Notes: generated from the letters alone by a model not told the origin. A stretch of 64,000 bases of DNA from Sphaerisporangium fuscum (GCF_018531465.1 NZ_JAHDTF010000015.1:206185-270184); one strand, 5' to 3'. Shown: positions 1 through 8,662, counted from the first letter of the stretch. A program made the numbers and translations.

Positions 1-1
1 G

Positions 2-1561
2 ATATGGGCGGGCGCCGAGGCGCTGCCGGGCCTTCGCGAGGCGCTCGGGCTGGCCGAGGACGGCACGGCCGGGCGGGCGGGCGTCGACGACGCCGAGACG
101 GTGGCGCGGGCCCTCGTCGAGGGCATGGAGGCCCGTGACTGGGACCCGGGCGCGGTGCCCGAGGTCTGCCGGGCCGTACTCGAAGAGGTGCCGGGGCCGG
201 TCGGGGAGATCCTGCGCTTCGCGGCGACGGAGATCGTGCCGAGGCTCGCCGGGACCGCCGGGGAGATCGAGGCGGTGCTGCACGCGCTCGACGGAGGGTA
301 CGTGCCGGCGGGCCCCAGCGGGTCACCGCTGCGCGGGCTGGTCAACGTGCTGCCCACGGGCAGGAACTTCTACTCGGTGGACCCCAAGGCCGTCCCGAGC
401 CGGCTGGCCTGGGAGACCGGTCAGGCGATGGCCGATTCCCTGCTCGCCCGCTACCGCGCCGACACGGGGGACTGGCCTCGTTCGGTGGGCCTGTCGATCT
501 GGGGCACCAGCGCCATGCGCACCGCCGGGGACGACGTGGCCGAGGTGCTCGCCCTCCTCGGTGTCCGGCCGGTCTGGGACGAGGCGTCGCGCCGCGTCAC
601 CGGGCTGGAGCCGATCCCCCTCGAGGAGCTCGGACGCCCGCGCGTCGATGTCACCGTGCGCATCAGCGGCTTCTTCCGCGACGCGTTCCCGCACGTGGTG
701 GTCATGCTGGACGACGCGGTACGGCTGGCCGCGGGCCTCGCCGAGCCGGAGGAGCTCAACTACGTACGGGCGCACGTGGCGGCCGACCGCGCGGCCCACG
801 GGGACGAGCGGCGGGCCACCATGCGCGTCTTCGGGTCCCGTCCGGGCGCCTACGGGGCGGGGCTGCTGCCGCTCATCGACAGCCGCAACTGGCGCGACGA
901 CGCCGACCTGGCCGAGGTGTACGCCGTGTGGGGCGGTTTCGCCTATGGAAGGGACATGGACGGCAGGCCGGCCCGCGCCGACATGGAGGCCGCCTACCGG
1001 CGCATCGCCGTCGCGGCGAAGAACATCGACACCCGCGAGCACGACATCGCCGACTCCGACGACTACTTCCAGTACCACGGCGGCATGATCGCCACGGTGC
1101 GCGCCCTCACCGGCAGGGCGCCGGCCGCGTACATCGGGGACGGCACCCGCCCGGACGCCGTGCGCACCCGCACCCTCTCGGAGGAGGCGGCGCGGATCTT
1201 CCGCGCCCGGGTCGTCAACCCGCGCTGGCTGGCGGCGATGCGCCGCCACGGATACAAGGGCGCCTTCGAGCTCGCCGCCACCGTCGACTACCTGTTCGGG
1301 TACGACGCGACCACCGGCGTGGTGGCCGACTGGATGTACGACCGGCTGGCCGCGGCGTACGTCCTGGACCCCGAGAACCAGCGTTTCCTGGCGGAGTCGA
1401 ACCCGTGGGCGCTGCACGGGATCGCCGAGCGCCTGCTCGAGGCGGCCGACCGGGGGATGTGGCAGCACCCGGACCCGGCGATCCTGCGCGATCTCCAGGA
1501 GGCCTACCTCAAGGTCGAGGGTGACATCGAGGGCGGCGGCGACGTCCCCGGCGCTCCGTGA
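2..1561 (+). CDS. cobN: Cobaltochelatase subunit CobN, C-terminal part (5' end outside window)
   Basis: The reading frame is open from base 2, so only about the last 520 residues of a normally 1,200-1,400 residue protein are present. CobN is the large subunit of the aerobic-pathway cobaltochelatase, which inserts cobalt into hydrogenobyrinic acid a,c-diamide in the cytoplasm with ATP. Typical C-terminal CobN signatures are visible: GAYGAGLLPLID, then AVWGGFAYGR, then HDIADSDDYFQYHGG. The frame continues upstream of the first in-frame start codon (101) with CobN-like sequence, so 101 is not the true start. No partner subunits or other cobalamin genes are visible downstream. The identification is firm; the magnesium-chelatase BchH paralogue is less likely because these blocks are the CobN form. 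Confidence 0.93.
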   Translation: MWAGAEALPGLREALGLAEDGTAGRAGVDDAETVARALVEGMEARDWDPGAVPEVCRAVLEEVPGPVGEILRFAATEIVPRLAGTAGEIEAVLHALDGGYVPAGPSGSPLRGLVNVLPTGRNFYSVDPKAVPSRLAWETGQAMADSLLARYRADTGDWPRSVGLSIWGTSAMRTAGDDVAEVLALLGVRPVWDEASRRVTGLEPIPLEELGRPRVDVTVRISGFFRDAFPHVVVMLDDAVRLAAGLAEPEELNYVRAHVAADRAAHGDERRATMRVFGSRPGAYGAGLLPLIDSRNWRDDADLAEVYAVWGGFAYGRDMDGRPARADMEAAYRRIAVAAKNIDTREHDIADSDDYFQYHGGMIATVRALTGRAPAAYIGDGTRPDAVRTRTLSEEAARIFRARVVNPRWLAAMRRHGYKGAFELAATVDYLFGYDATTGVVADWMYDRLAAAYVLDPENQRFLAESNPWALHGIAERLLEAADRGMWQHPDPAILRDLQEAYLKVEGDIEGGGDVPGAP

Positions 1562-1639
1562 CTAAGCCGTGATCCCCAGGACGCCGGCTGTTTCTGGAAG
1601 ATCCCCACGGGCCCGAGTCCCAGGCGGAAAGATGGCGAC

Positions 1640-2260
1640 ATGGCGCGCAGGGATACACCGTGGGGCGCATGGGAGCACGCGCCGCCCTCCGAGGTGGCGG
1701 CGTTCTTCTCCGTCCCCCGGGATCCGTGGTGGATCGCCGGAGGCTACGCCATCGAGCTTGCGGTGGGCCGCCGGTTCCGTGAGCACGCCGACATCGACGT
1801 GCTGCTGTTGCGGCGTGACCAGCTCGCCGCGCAGCGGGCTCTGGCGGGCTGGGAGTGGTGGGCGGCCGACCCGCCGGGAGTGCTCCGCCCGTGGGTCCTG
1901 GACGAGATCCTGCCGGTGACCGTCCACGACATCTGGTGCCGTCCGGGGCCGGAGGAGCCCTGGCGCGTCCAGATCATGCTGGACGAGTCGGACGGCGAGG
2001 AGTGGGTCTCGCGGCGCGACGCCCGGGTGCGGCGCCCGATCGACCGTCTCGGCCTGGTCACCGCGGACGGCGTGCCGTACCTCGCGCCCGAGGTCCAGCT
2101 GTTCTACAAGGCCAAACGCCCGAGGGGGAAGGACGAGCAGGACTTCACCGAGACGCTGCCCCTGCTGGACGGCGGCCGGCGCCGCTGGCTCGCGCACGCC
2201 GTCCGCCTGGTTTACGGCGAACACGCGTGGCTCGACCGGCTGTCCGAAACCCCCGTCTGA
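1640..2260 (+). CDS. Nucleotidyltransferase-fold protein, aminoglycoside 2''-adenylyltransferase-like
   Basis: A 206-residue protein with a minimal nucleotidyltransferase core: a glycine-rich turn near residues 33-36 (AGGYA) followed by the metal-binding DID at 51-53 and a hydrophobic strand. This arrangement is seen in the AadB/LinB-like family that adenylylates aminoglycosides or lincosamides, and in many chromosomal homologues of unknown substrate. The ATG at 1640 is preceded by a purine-rich GGCGGAAAG. It stands alone between cobN and a convergent MFS gene, ending six bases from that gene's stop. Nothing shows the true substrate, and a resistance role should not be assumed. Confidence 0.7.
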   Translation: MARRDTPWGAWEHAPPSEVAAFFSVPRDPWWIAGGYAIELAVGRRFREHADIDVLLLRRDQLAAQRALAGWEWWAADPPGVLRPWVLDEILPVTVHDIWCRPGPEEPWRVQIMLDESDGEEWVSRRDARVRRPIDRLGLVTADGVPYLAPEVQLFYKAKRPRGKDEQDFTETLPLLDGGRRRWLAHAVRLVYGEHAWLDRLSETPV

Positions 2261-2266
2261 CCACCG

Positions 2267-3544
2267 CTACCCGGCCGCGCCGGCGGGGTCGAAGCGGCGG
2301 GCGACCAGCACGAGGAGTCCGGCGACGGCGGCGAGGGCCGCCGAGACGGCCGTGACGGCGAGCCATCCGCCCGACTGCCACTGGCGGGTGGCGAGCGCGC
2401 CGAACGCGGAGCTGCCGAGGTAGTAGGCCAGCAGGTACAGCCCCGAGGCCTGCCCGACGCCCGCCCCGGCCCGGTGGGCCCGGCCCGCGACCCAGCCGCT
2501 GGCCAGCGAATGCGTGCCGAGGAAGGCGAACGTCAGCACGGCGAGCCCGGCCACGACCACCGCGAGCGGGGCCGGGACGGTGAGCAGCACTCCCGCGAGC
2601 AGCAGCCCCACGCCGGCCAGGGCCGCGCCGCCCCGGCCCACCCGGCCCGCGAGCCGCCCGGCCGCGTGGGGCGCGAACAGCCCCACCGGGTAGGCGAGGA
2701 AGACCAGCACGGCCGCGCCGCCGAGCAGGTAGGGGGCGGCCTCCAGCCGGAAGGCCATGGCGTTGTAGAGCCCGACGAACGCCCCCATGGTGGCCGCGCC
2801 GACCAGGCACAGGGCGACCAGCGCCGGGTCCCGTAGGGCCAGCCGGGTGGTGCGCAGGATGTCGGACGGCCGGGGGCTCGACCGTACGAAGCGGCGTGAC
2901 GGCGGGACCAGGAGCCACAGCCCGGCGGCGGACACCACGGTCAGGACGCCGACGCCCAGCGCCGCGCCCTGCCAGCCCCACAGCGCGTCCAGCGGTCCGG
3001 GGAGCAGCCGACCGGCCGCCCCGCCCGCGGCCGTGCCGGTGATGTAGGCGGCGTTGGCCCGCAGGTGGGCGCTGCTGTGGATCTCCTCCCGCAGGTACGC
3101 CAGCGCCACCGCCGGCAGGCCGGCCAGCGCGACCCCCTCGGCGGCCCTGATGGCGAGGAGGCTGCTCCAGGTGGGCGCGAACGCGGCGGCGATCCCGAGG
3201 ACGGCCGAGCCGGCGAGGGAGATCCGCATGATGACCAGACGCCCGGCCACGTCCGAGACCGGGCCGACGAACAGCAGCGCCACCGCCATGGTGATCGTGG
3301 ACAGCGACAGTACCGCCGCCGACTCCGCCGCCGTCACGTGGAACTCGCGGGTCAGGCCGGGCAGCAGCGGCTGCACGTAGTACAGGGCCAGGAAGTTGGC
3401 GAACCCTCCGAGCATCAGCCCGTACATGATCCGCCGGTAGGCGCGGTCACCCGGCCCGTATCCGGCGTGCTCCGCACGGCCCGGGGCCGGGGAAGGAAAG
3501 GGACGAGAGGGCGGGGCGGCGTGATCGGGGAGCGTCGAGGTCAC
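2267..3544 (-). CDS. MFS transporter (YnfM-like)
   Basis: A roughly 425-residue membrane protein with about 12 hydrophobic segments. It carries the major facilitator loop 2-3 motif in the form GPVSDVAGR after the second helix and a degenerate second copy after helix 8. It is a proton-driven exporter of the drug/arabinose efflux type, substrate unknown. An earlier in-frame ATG at 3619 would add about 25 residues and run into the divergent lysR start, so the GTG at 3544 is preferred; GGGAG lies upstream of it. It is divergent from the LysR gene across an 81-bp gap carrying dyads (3545-3555 and 3571-3587), so the LysR protein probably controls it. The start is an inference. Confidence 0.85.
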   Translation of the reverse strand: MTSTLPDHAAPPSRPFPSPAPGRAEHAGYGPGDRAYRRIMYGLMLGGFANFLALYYVQPLLPGLTREFHVTAAESAAVLSLSTITMAVALLFVGPVSDVAGRLVIMRISLAGSAVLGIAAAFAPTWSSLLAIRAAEGVALAGLPAVALAYLREEIHSSAHLRANAAYITGTAAGGAAGRLLPGPLDALWGWQGAALGVGVLTVVSAAGLWLLVPPSRRFVRSSPRPSDILRTTRLALRDPALVALCLVGAATMGAFVGLYNAMAFRLEAAPYLLGGAAVLVFLAYPVGLFAPHAAGRLAGRVGRGGAALAGVGLLLAGVLLTVPAPLAVVVAGLAVLTFAFLGTHSLASGWVAGRAHRAGAGVGQASGLYLLAYYLGSSAFGALATRQWQSGGWLAVTAVSAALAAVAGLLVLVARRFDPAGAAG

Positions 3545-3625
3545 GCATCCGATGCTGCTCCCTTTGTCCTGATGCTCAAAATGCATCCTTTGACACTGCT
3601 GATGTCGCTCGCGCATCATGCCTGC
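3545..3625. promoter_or_regulatory. Divergent LysR/MFS control region with LysR-type box
   Basis: The dyad GATGC-TCAAAAT-GCATC at 3571-3587 has the T-N11-A geometry of a LysR-type binding site. A second short dyad, GCATCCGATGC, lies at 3545-3555 just upstream of the MFS start. Towards lysR a consensus -35 TTGACA (3590-3595) is followed after 18 bp by CATCAT (3614-3619). This would place transcription initiation at or next to the lysR ATG at 3626, suggesting a leaderless message. The sites are read directly from sequence; their function is inferred. Confidence 0.6.
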
Positions 3626-4561
3626 ATGGACGTGCAGACGCTGCGGTGGTTCCTGTCGCTGTGCGACACCGAGAACATGCGGGACACCGCCGCCATGGAG
3701 AGGGTCAACCAGTCCACGCTGTCGAGGTCACTGGCGCGGCTGGAGGCCGACCTCGGCGTGGAGCTGTTCCACCGCCACGGGCGGCGCCTGGCCGTCAACC
3801 GCTTCGGCGCGCTGTTCCGCGAGCACGCCCGCCGGGCCGTCGCCGACCTCGACGTCGCGCGCCGCCGCATCGACGCCCTCGCCGACCCCGACACCGGCCT
3901 CATCCGGCTCGGGTTCCTCCACTCGGTCGGACGCTGGCTCGTCCCGGAGATCCTGCGCGACTACCGCGCCGTCACGGCCGGGATCCGGTTCGAGCTGCAC
4001 CAGGGTTTCGGGCGTGAGTTGTTCGCCTGGCTGCGCGACGACGACATCGACGTCGCCCTGGTCACCCCGCCCAAAGACGGCGCCGACGTCCGCTGGCACC
4101 GCCTGCGCGAACAGCAGTTGTGCCTCGCCCTGCCCGCCGACCACCCGCTCGCCGCCGAACCCGGCCTGGAACTGCGCGACGTGCGGGGCGAGCCGTTCAT
4201 CGCGTTCGCCCAGACCACCGACCTGCGCCGCGTCATCGACCGGCTCTGCGCGGAGGCCGGCTTCGAGCCCCTGATCGCCTTCGAAAGCGAGGAGATCGCG
4301 ACGGTGCGGGGCCTCATCGGCGCCGGGCTCGGCGTCGGCATCCTGCCGCGCCCGGCCGTGCTCGAGCACGACGACCCCGTCTACCGGCCGCTCGATCCGC
4401 AGCGGCACCGTCCGATCGGGCTCGCCTGGTACGCCACGCCGCCCCCCACCGCGGCGACGGCGAGGTTCATCGAACACCTGCGCCGTACCGGCGGATCAGA
4501 GACCAGATCTTGGTCCGAAAATATGCACGTGCACGGCGAGGGGGAAAAAGAGGATGATTAG
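3626..4561 (+). CDS. LysR family transcriptional regulator
   Basis: A 311-residue regulator. Residues 1-60 form the winged helix-turn-helix (MDVQTLRWFLSL..., with NQSTLSRSLARLEADLGVELF), and residues about 88-290 form the periplasmic-binding-protein-like effector domain with an IGAGLGVGILP block. The ATG at 3626 gives the family's usual N-terminus; the longer open frame upstream is an artefact of high GC. No Shine-Dalgarno sequence is seen, but a TTGACA/CATCAT promoter ends just before the ATG, which fits leaderless translation. It probably regulates the divergent MFS gene and itself. The next gene, an alpha/beta hydrolase, starts three bases after its stop and is likely co-transcribed. Confidence 0.92.
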   Translation: MDVQTLRWFLSLCDTENMRDTAAMERVNQSTLSRSLARLEADLGVELFHRHGRRLAVNRFGALFREHARRAVADLDVARRRIDALADPDTGLIRLGFLHSVGRWLVPEILRDYRAVTAGIRFELHQGFGRELFAWLRDDDIDVALVTPPKDGADVRWHRLREQQLCLALPADHPLAAEPGLELRDVRGEPFIAFAQTTDLRRVIDRLCAEAGFEPLIAFESEEIATVRGLIGAGLGVGILPRPAVLEHDDPVYRPLDPQRHRPIGLAWYATPPPTAATARFIEHLRRTGGSETRSWSENMHVHGEGEKEDD

Positions 4562-4564
4562 ATC

Positions 4565-5443
4565 ATGAGTTTAGGTATTGTCCCGCCCGTCCGGCTGGGG
4601 GAGTCGGCGTTGGCCGACGGGCGGAAGCTCGGCTGGGCCGAGTGGGGGCCGGAGGACGGCGTCCCGGTGCTGCTGTGCCCGGGGGCCGCCACGAGCAGGT
4701 GGCTCGGTTTCGGGGGAGACGTCGTCGACGAGCTGGGTGTGCGGCTGGTGTCGGCCGACCGGCCGGGGCTGGGCGCCTCCGACCCGCTGCCCTCCCGAAC
4801 GCTCGAGGACTGGCCGCGTGACGTGGAGCAGTTGACCAAGCTGCGGGGGCTGGAGGGGCTCGCGGTCGTCGGGTTCTCCGCCGGGGCGCCGTTCGCGCTC
4901 GCGTGCGCGGCGGCGGGCATCGTGACCGCGGCGTCGATCGTCTCGGGCGGGGACGAGCTCGCGCACCCCGAGTTCGCGGGCGACCTGCCGCACGAGGTGC
5001 GGTTCCTGGTCGACGGCGTGGCGGCCGACCGCGAGAGCGCGGAGGCGTCGATGCGGTCGTTCGCGGACCCCGAGGTGATGACGGCCACGGTCAAGGCCAT
5101 CAGCTCCCGCGCCGACCGGCAGATCTACGCCGACCCGGAGTTCGCCCCCGCCTTCCGCCGCGCGCTGGAGGAGGGGTTCTCCCAGGGGCACGAGGGGTAC
5201 GCCCGCGACACGGCGATCGCGCTGAGCCGCTGGCCGTTCGACCCGGCCCACATCTCGGTGCCGGTCGACCTCTGGTACGGCATGCTCGACAGCAGTCCGG
5301 TGCACTCGCCCGACCTCGGCGACTTCCTGTCCCGCCGCATCCCCACGGCCACGCGCCACGTCGTCCCGGACACCGGAGGCGCCCTGCTGTGGACCCATGC
5401 GGCGGACATCCTGCGCGCCCTGCTCGGACACACCGCCGCGTGA
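4565..5443 (+). CDS. Alpha/beta-fold hydrolase
   Basis: A 292-residue cytoplasmic hydrolase. The nucleophile elbow is GFSAG at residues 103-107 (Ser105). An SADRPGLGASD block precedes it, as in epoxide-hydrolase or lactonase-like enzymes, and a late WTHAAD supplies a plausible catalytic His. No signal peptide is seen. It starts three bases after the lysR stop with GAGG upstream, so it probably shares the lysR transcript and may act on the inducer or on a substrate linked to the MFS exporter. The actual substrate cannot be told from sequence. Confidence 0.87.
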   Translation: MSLGIVPPVRLGESALADGRKLGWAEWGPEDGVPVLLCPGAATSRWLGFGGDVVDELGVRLVSADRPGLGASDPLPSRTLEDWPRDVEQLTKLRGLEGLAVVGFSAGAPFALACAAAGIVTAASIVSGGDELAHPEFAGDLPHEVRFLVDGVAADRESAEASMRSFADPEVMTATVKAISSRADRQIYADPEFAPAFRRALEEGFSQGHEGYARDTAIALSRWPFDPAHISVPVDLWYGMLDSSPVHSPDLGDFLSRRIPTATRHVVPDTGGALLWTHAADILRALLGHTAA

Positions 5444-5471
5444 CGGATCCGGCCCCCGCCGGGCGGTTCGG

Positions 5472-6386
5472 TCAGGAGGTGGGGAGGCCGGCGGCGCGCG
5501 TGCCCGCGTAGGTGCTGTGCGACCGTACGGCCGGCGGGGTGCGCAGGCCGGGGTTCGACATGAACAGCGTGCGCAGGCGGCCGAAGGGCCCGCCGGCGAT
5601 CTCGGCGTCGGCCACCTGGTCCAGCAGCCTGGTCTCGTGGCCGCTGAGGTCCCGGTGGACCTTCTCGGCGAGGTCCCAGCCGTCCCAGGGCAGCACCTCC
5701 ACCTTGTTCAACGCGGCGAGGTCGCGGACGACGTTGCTCTGCACGAAGTCCATGCCGTGCAGGTCGAAGAGCGAAATGCCGAACGTCGCGGCGTCGGCCT
5801 CGCCGGCGCGGCACGCCCGCCAGGCGTCCCCCGCCACCAGGAACCGGTCACGCGGCACGTCCATCGGGTCGAAGGGGATCGCGAGCGCGGCCATCATCTC
5901 GGGCGCGGGCAGCTGCGCGTCGACCAGCGTCCAGCCGCGTTCTGGGTTCCAGTACTCGGTCACCCAGTGGTCCTCGTTGCGCCCCGGCAGGAAGTACGAC
6001 GCGAAGCCGCAGCGGATGCGGGCGGGCGTGCCGGTGGTGCGCAGCAGGGAGCACAGCACGAGGGCGAAGTCGCGGCAGGTCCCGGCGAACCTCCTCGCGG
6101 GCGGCCGGGCCACGGTGAGGGGCGCGGCGTCGCGCTCGGCGATGATCCGCAGGATGGCGGAGACGTAACGCGTCTCCGCCTCGTTCCTGCGGTTCTCCGG
6201 CAGCGTGAAGCCGAAGACGGGCGTCTCCTCCCGGTGGATGAGGAGGTTGCGCACCATCACGGCGAGCTCGGCCGGGTCGGTCGGAATCCCCTCCAGGCGG
6301 CTGAGATCCCCCGGATCGCTGTAAACGCTGTGCGTGAGGTAGAAGGCCCGCTCTTCCGCGTCCAGTCCTTGACGTTCGCCGGTCAT
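5472..6386 (-). CDS. Transglutaminase-like domain protein
   Basis: A 304-residue protein with a cytoplasmic transglutaminase/protease-like core. The expected triad is in order: Cys104 in AGTCRDFA, His140 in EDHWVTEYW and Asp156 in WTLVDAQ. There is no signal peptide or membrane segment. Bacterial members of this papain-like superfamily include peptidases and cross-linking enzymes, and the reaction here is not known. It converges on the alpha/beta hydrolase gene with a gap of 28 bp, and its ATG at 6386 lies upstream of a short intergenic region before the CDF gene. Confidence 0.85.
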   Translation of the reverse strand: MTGERQGLDAEERAFYLTHSVYSDPGDLSRLEGIPTDPAELAVMVRNLLIHREETPVFGFTLPENRRNEAETRYVSAILRIIAERDAAPLTVARPPARRFAGTCRDFALVLCSLLRTTGTPARIRCGFASYFLPGRNEDHWVTEYWNPERGWTLVDAQLPAPEMMAALAIPFDPMDVPRDRFLVAGDAWRACRAGEADAATFGISLFDLHGMDFVQSNVVRDLAALNKVEVLPWDGWDLAEKVHRDLSGHETRLLDQVADAEIAGGPFGRLRTLFMSNPGLRTPPAVRSHSTYAGTRAAGLPTS

Positions 6387-6487
6387 GGTCCGCCTTCCCT
6401 CGCGATGAGATCCGGGTATGAGCGGCCCTAGTTTGGCGGGAATCGGCGGCGAATATCCACGGTATTGATCGAAAACTCAGGAGACTC

Positions 6488-7558
6488 TCAAGACTCCGGC
6501 GTGGCCGTGTCGCCGCGGTGCGCCGGACCGTGCGGGTCCGCGCAGTGCCGGTCGTCGCCGGTGCCGCCGATGCTGAGCAACTGAGGGGTCGCGTGGTCGA
6601 CCTGCAAGGTGGTGTGGTCGATGCCGTACTCGTCGTGCAGCAGGCGCTCGGTGGCGAGCCGGACGGCGTGGCAGTCGGTCCCCGGATCCACCAGGATGTG
6701 GGCGGACAGCGCGGCGTAGCCGGAGGTGACCTCCCAGATGTGCAGGTCGTGCACCTCGACGACGTGGTCCAGCGCCGCGGCCCTCCTGCCGATCTCCGCG
6801 GGGTTCATCCCGGCGGGGGCGGCCTCCATGAAGACCCTGCCCGAGTCTCGTACCAGGCCCCAGCCGGCCTTGAGCATCAGCGCGGCGACGACCAGCGCGG
6901 CGATCGCGTCGGCGCGGTTCCAGCCGGTCAGCCAGATCACCAGGCCCGCGACGGTGGTGGCGATGAAGGCGTAGAGGTCGCTGAGGATGTGCTGGAAGGC
7001 TCCCTCGACGTTCAGGCTCGATCTGTTCGCCCTGCTCAGCAGCCATGTCGCCGCGAGGTTGACCACGATTCCCGCCACGCCGGTGGCGACGACGTACGCC
7101 CCCTCGACGCTGGGCGGCCTGAACAGGCGCCAGACCCCTTCGTACACGAAGTAGGCGCTCAGCAGCAGCAGGGTGATGCCGTTGATCTGGGCGGACACGA
7201 TCTCGGCCCGCTTGAGGCCGTAGGTGAAGCCGCCCCGTGGTGGACGCTGGGCGATGCGCATCGCGACGAGGGCGAAGACGAGGGCGATGGCGTCGGTGAG
7301 CATGTGGCCGGCGTCCGTGATCAGCGCGAGGGAGCGCGCCAGGATGCCGACGACCACCTCGACCGCCATGAAACCGACGATCAGCGCGAGCGCGCCGGTC
7401 AGCTGGCGGCGATCGGCCTCGGGTGCGAGGGCATGCCCGTGGCCGTGGCCGTGCCCGCGCCCATGGCCCTTGTCGTGCCCTTTCCCGGGTGCGGCGGGCT
7501 TGCCGGCTGCGTGTCCCATCTCGTCCCCGTGCCCCGTGGCGCGGCTCGGCTCACCCAT
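6488..7558 (-). CDS. Cation diffusion facilitator (zinc/cadmium/cobalt efflux)
   Basis: A 356-residue CDF transporter. A His/Gly-rich cytosolic tail (about residues 22-42) precedes six membrane segments, and a cytoplasmic C-terminal metal-binding domain follows. The intramembrane metal site is visible as H85-x3-D89 in helix 2 and H190-x3-D194 in helix 5, the HD-HD pattern of zinc-type CDFs. The start ATG at 7558 overlaps the last 8 bases of the upstream arsR gene, so the two are translationally coupled. It exports divalent metal in exchange for protons. Control by the ArsR protein is strongly implied by the overlap and the operator upstream of arsR. Confidence 0.93.
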   Translation of the reverse strand: MGEPSRATGHGDEMGHAAGKPAAPGKGHDKGHGRGHGHGHGHALAPEADRRQLTGALALIVGFMAVEVVVGILARSLALITDAGHMLTDAIALVFALVAMRIAQRPPRGGFTYGLKRAEIVSAQINGITLLLLSAYFVYEGVWRLFRPPSVEGAYVVATGVAGIVVNLAATWLLSRANRSSLNVEGAFQHILSDLYAFIATTVAGLVIWLTGWNRADAIAALVVAALMLKAGWGLVRDSGRVFMEAAPAGMNPAEIGRRAAALDHVVEVHDLHIWEVTSGYAALSAHILVDPGTDCHAVRLATERLLHDEYGIDHTTLQVDHATPQLLSIGGTGDDRHCADPHGPAHRGDTATPES

Positions 7559-7955
7559 CGTTCGGTTCCCCCTCGGTGTGCCTGGCGTGGGTGATGGCCA
7601 GGTCGAGCAGCATCCGCACGTGGGAGTCGGCGAGCTGGTAGTAGGCCATGCGTCCCGAACGCCGCACCTTGACGACCCTGCGCATGCGCAGCAGCCGCAG
7701 GGCGTGGGAGGCGCCCGACATGCTCTGCCCGGTGGCGGCGGCGAGGTCGCACACGCACATCTCACCGCCCTCGAGCAGGGCGGCCATCATCCGCAGCCTG
7801 CCGGGGTCGGCGAGCAGGCCGAAGATCTGGGCGAGATCCTGGACCGTGTCGTCGGAGGGCAGCGCCCGGCGGACCGCCGCGACCCGGTCGGCGTCGACGA
7901 CCGGCACCGAGCAGGCGTCCGGCTCCATCACCACAACGTTTGAACGATCCTTCAT
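7551..7955 (-). CDS. ArsR/SmtB family metal-sensing repressor
   Basis: A 134-residue winged-helix repressor. Two possible metal sites are visible: CVC at 67-69 in the recognition-helix region (as in CadC/ArsR), and a C-terminal helix site Asp110-x-His112-x10-His123-x2-His126. The latter matches the alpha-5 zinc site of SmtB/CzrA. The ATG at 7955 lies at the expected start point of a TCGACA-N18-TACACT promoter, so it may be leaderless; an internal ATG at 7928 lacks a ribosome site. It overlaps the CDF gene by 8 bp and should derepress it when zinc or a similar metal binds. The metal identity is inferred. Confidence 0.92.
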   Translation of the reverse strand: MKDRSNVVVMEPDACSVPVVDADRVAAVRRALPSDDTVQDLAQIFGLLADPGRLRMMAALLEGGEMCVCDLAAATGQSMSGASHALRLLRMRRVVKVRRSGRMAYYQLADSHVRMLLDLAITHARHTEGEPNDG

Positions 7956-7992
7956 ATGTAAAAGTGTAGGGAACGGGCGTCACGGCTGTCGA
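7936..7992 (-). promoter_or_regulatory. arsR-CDF promoter and operator
   Basis: Read on the minus strand, TCGACA (7992-7987) and TACACT (7968-7963) are separated by 18 bp. Immediately downstream is the dyad TGAA-GGATCG-TTCA (7954-7941), which resembles half of the 12-2-12 palindromes bound by SmtB/CzrA repressors. The operator covers the predicted start point and the first codons of arsR, a typical repression geometry. Function is inferred. Confidence 0.6.
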
Positions 7993-8077
7993 GGGGCGGC
8001 TGTGCCGGCCGGACGGGTGGGGGACGGCACAGCCGAGGGGAAGGACGGTCAGCCGGTCACCGGCGACGGGGGAGCGG

Positions 8078-8662
8078 TCACAGCGGCGTGAACCCGCGGG
8101 CGTCGCGGCGGTAGTTCAGCACCACGCCGGTGTCGACCTCGTAGAACCACCCGTGCAGGCGCAGCCGGCCGGAGCTGAGGCCCCGGGCCACGCGGGGATA
8201 GCGGCGGAGCTTGTCGAGCTGCGCGACCAGGTGCGACCGCGCCGCCTCCTCCTCGTCGTCCGGCGGCACGTCCCGCCACCGGTGCGTCTGCAGCAGCCAC
8301 CACCGCGTGGTCGGAGCCGAGCGCAGCGTCCAGGAGCGGACCCGGCCCTGGACGGCGCCGCAGCGGCTGTGGCCGCAGACGACGAGGTCCTGCACGCCGA
8401 GGACGGACACGGCGTACTCGATGGTCGCGGCCTCGGCGGTCAGCCGCCCGAGGCGGTAGGGCGGGATGACGTTGCCGGCGGTGCGCAACTCGAACAGCTC
8501 ACCGGGCCGCGCCCCCGTGATCAGGGACGGGATGACCTGCGCGTCGGAGCAGGTGATGAACATGGCCTGGGGCGCGACCCCGTCGGGGAGGGGGTCGAGA
8601 TGCCTCCGGTCACCGCTGAGCCTCTGGTGGAACGTTCGGGCATGATCGATCAACGACTGCAT
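8078..8662 (-). CDS. Beta-class carbonic anhydrase
   Basis: A 194-residue cytoplasmic beta-carbonic anhydrase that interconverts CO2 and bicarbonate. The zinc ligands are Cys38, His98 and Cys101 (GHSRCGA). The usual CxDxR dyad reads CSDAQV, so Asp40 is kept but the Arg is Gln42. This may change activity or place it in a variant subfamily. The start ATG at 8662 has AAGGAG nine bases upstream; ATGs at 8668 and 8695 are too close to or upstream of that site. It lies downstream of a small membrane-anchored protein gene on the same strand. Confidence 0.9.
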   Translation of the reverse strand: MQSLIDHARTFHQRLSGDRRHLDPLPDGVAPQAMFITCSDAQVIPSLITGARPGELFELRTAGNVIPPYRLGRLTAEAATIEYAVSVLGVQDLVVCGHSRCGAVQGRVRSWTLRSAPTTRWWLLQTHRWRDVPPDDEEEAARSHLVAQLDKLRRYPRVARGLSSGRLRLHGWFYEVDTGVVLNYRRDARGFTPL

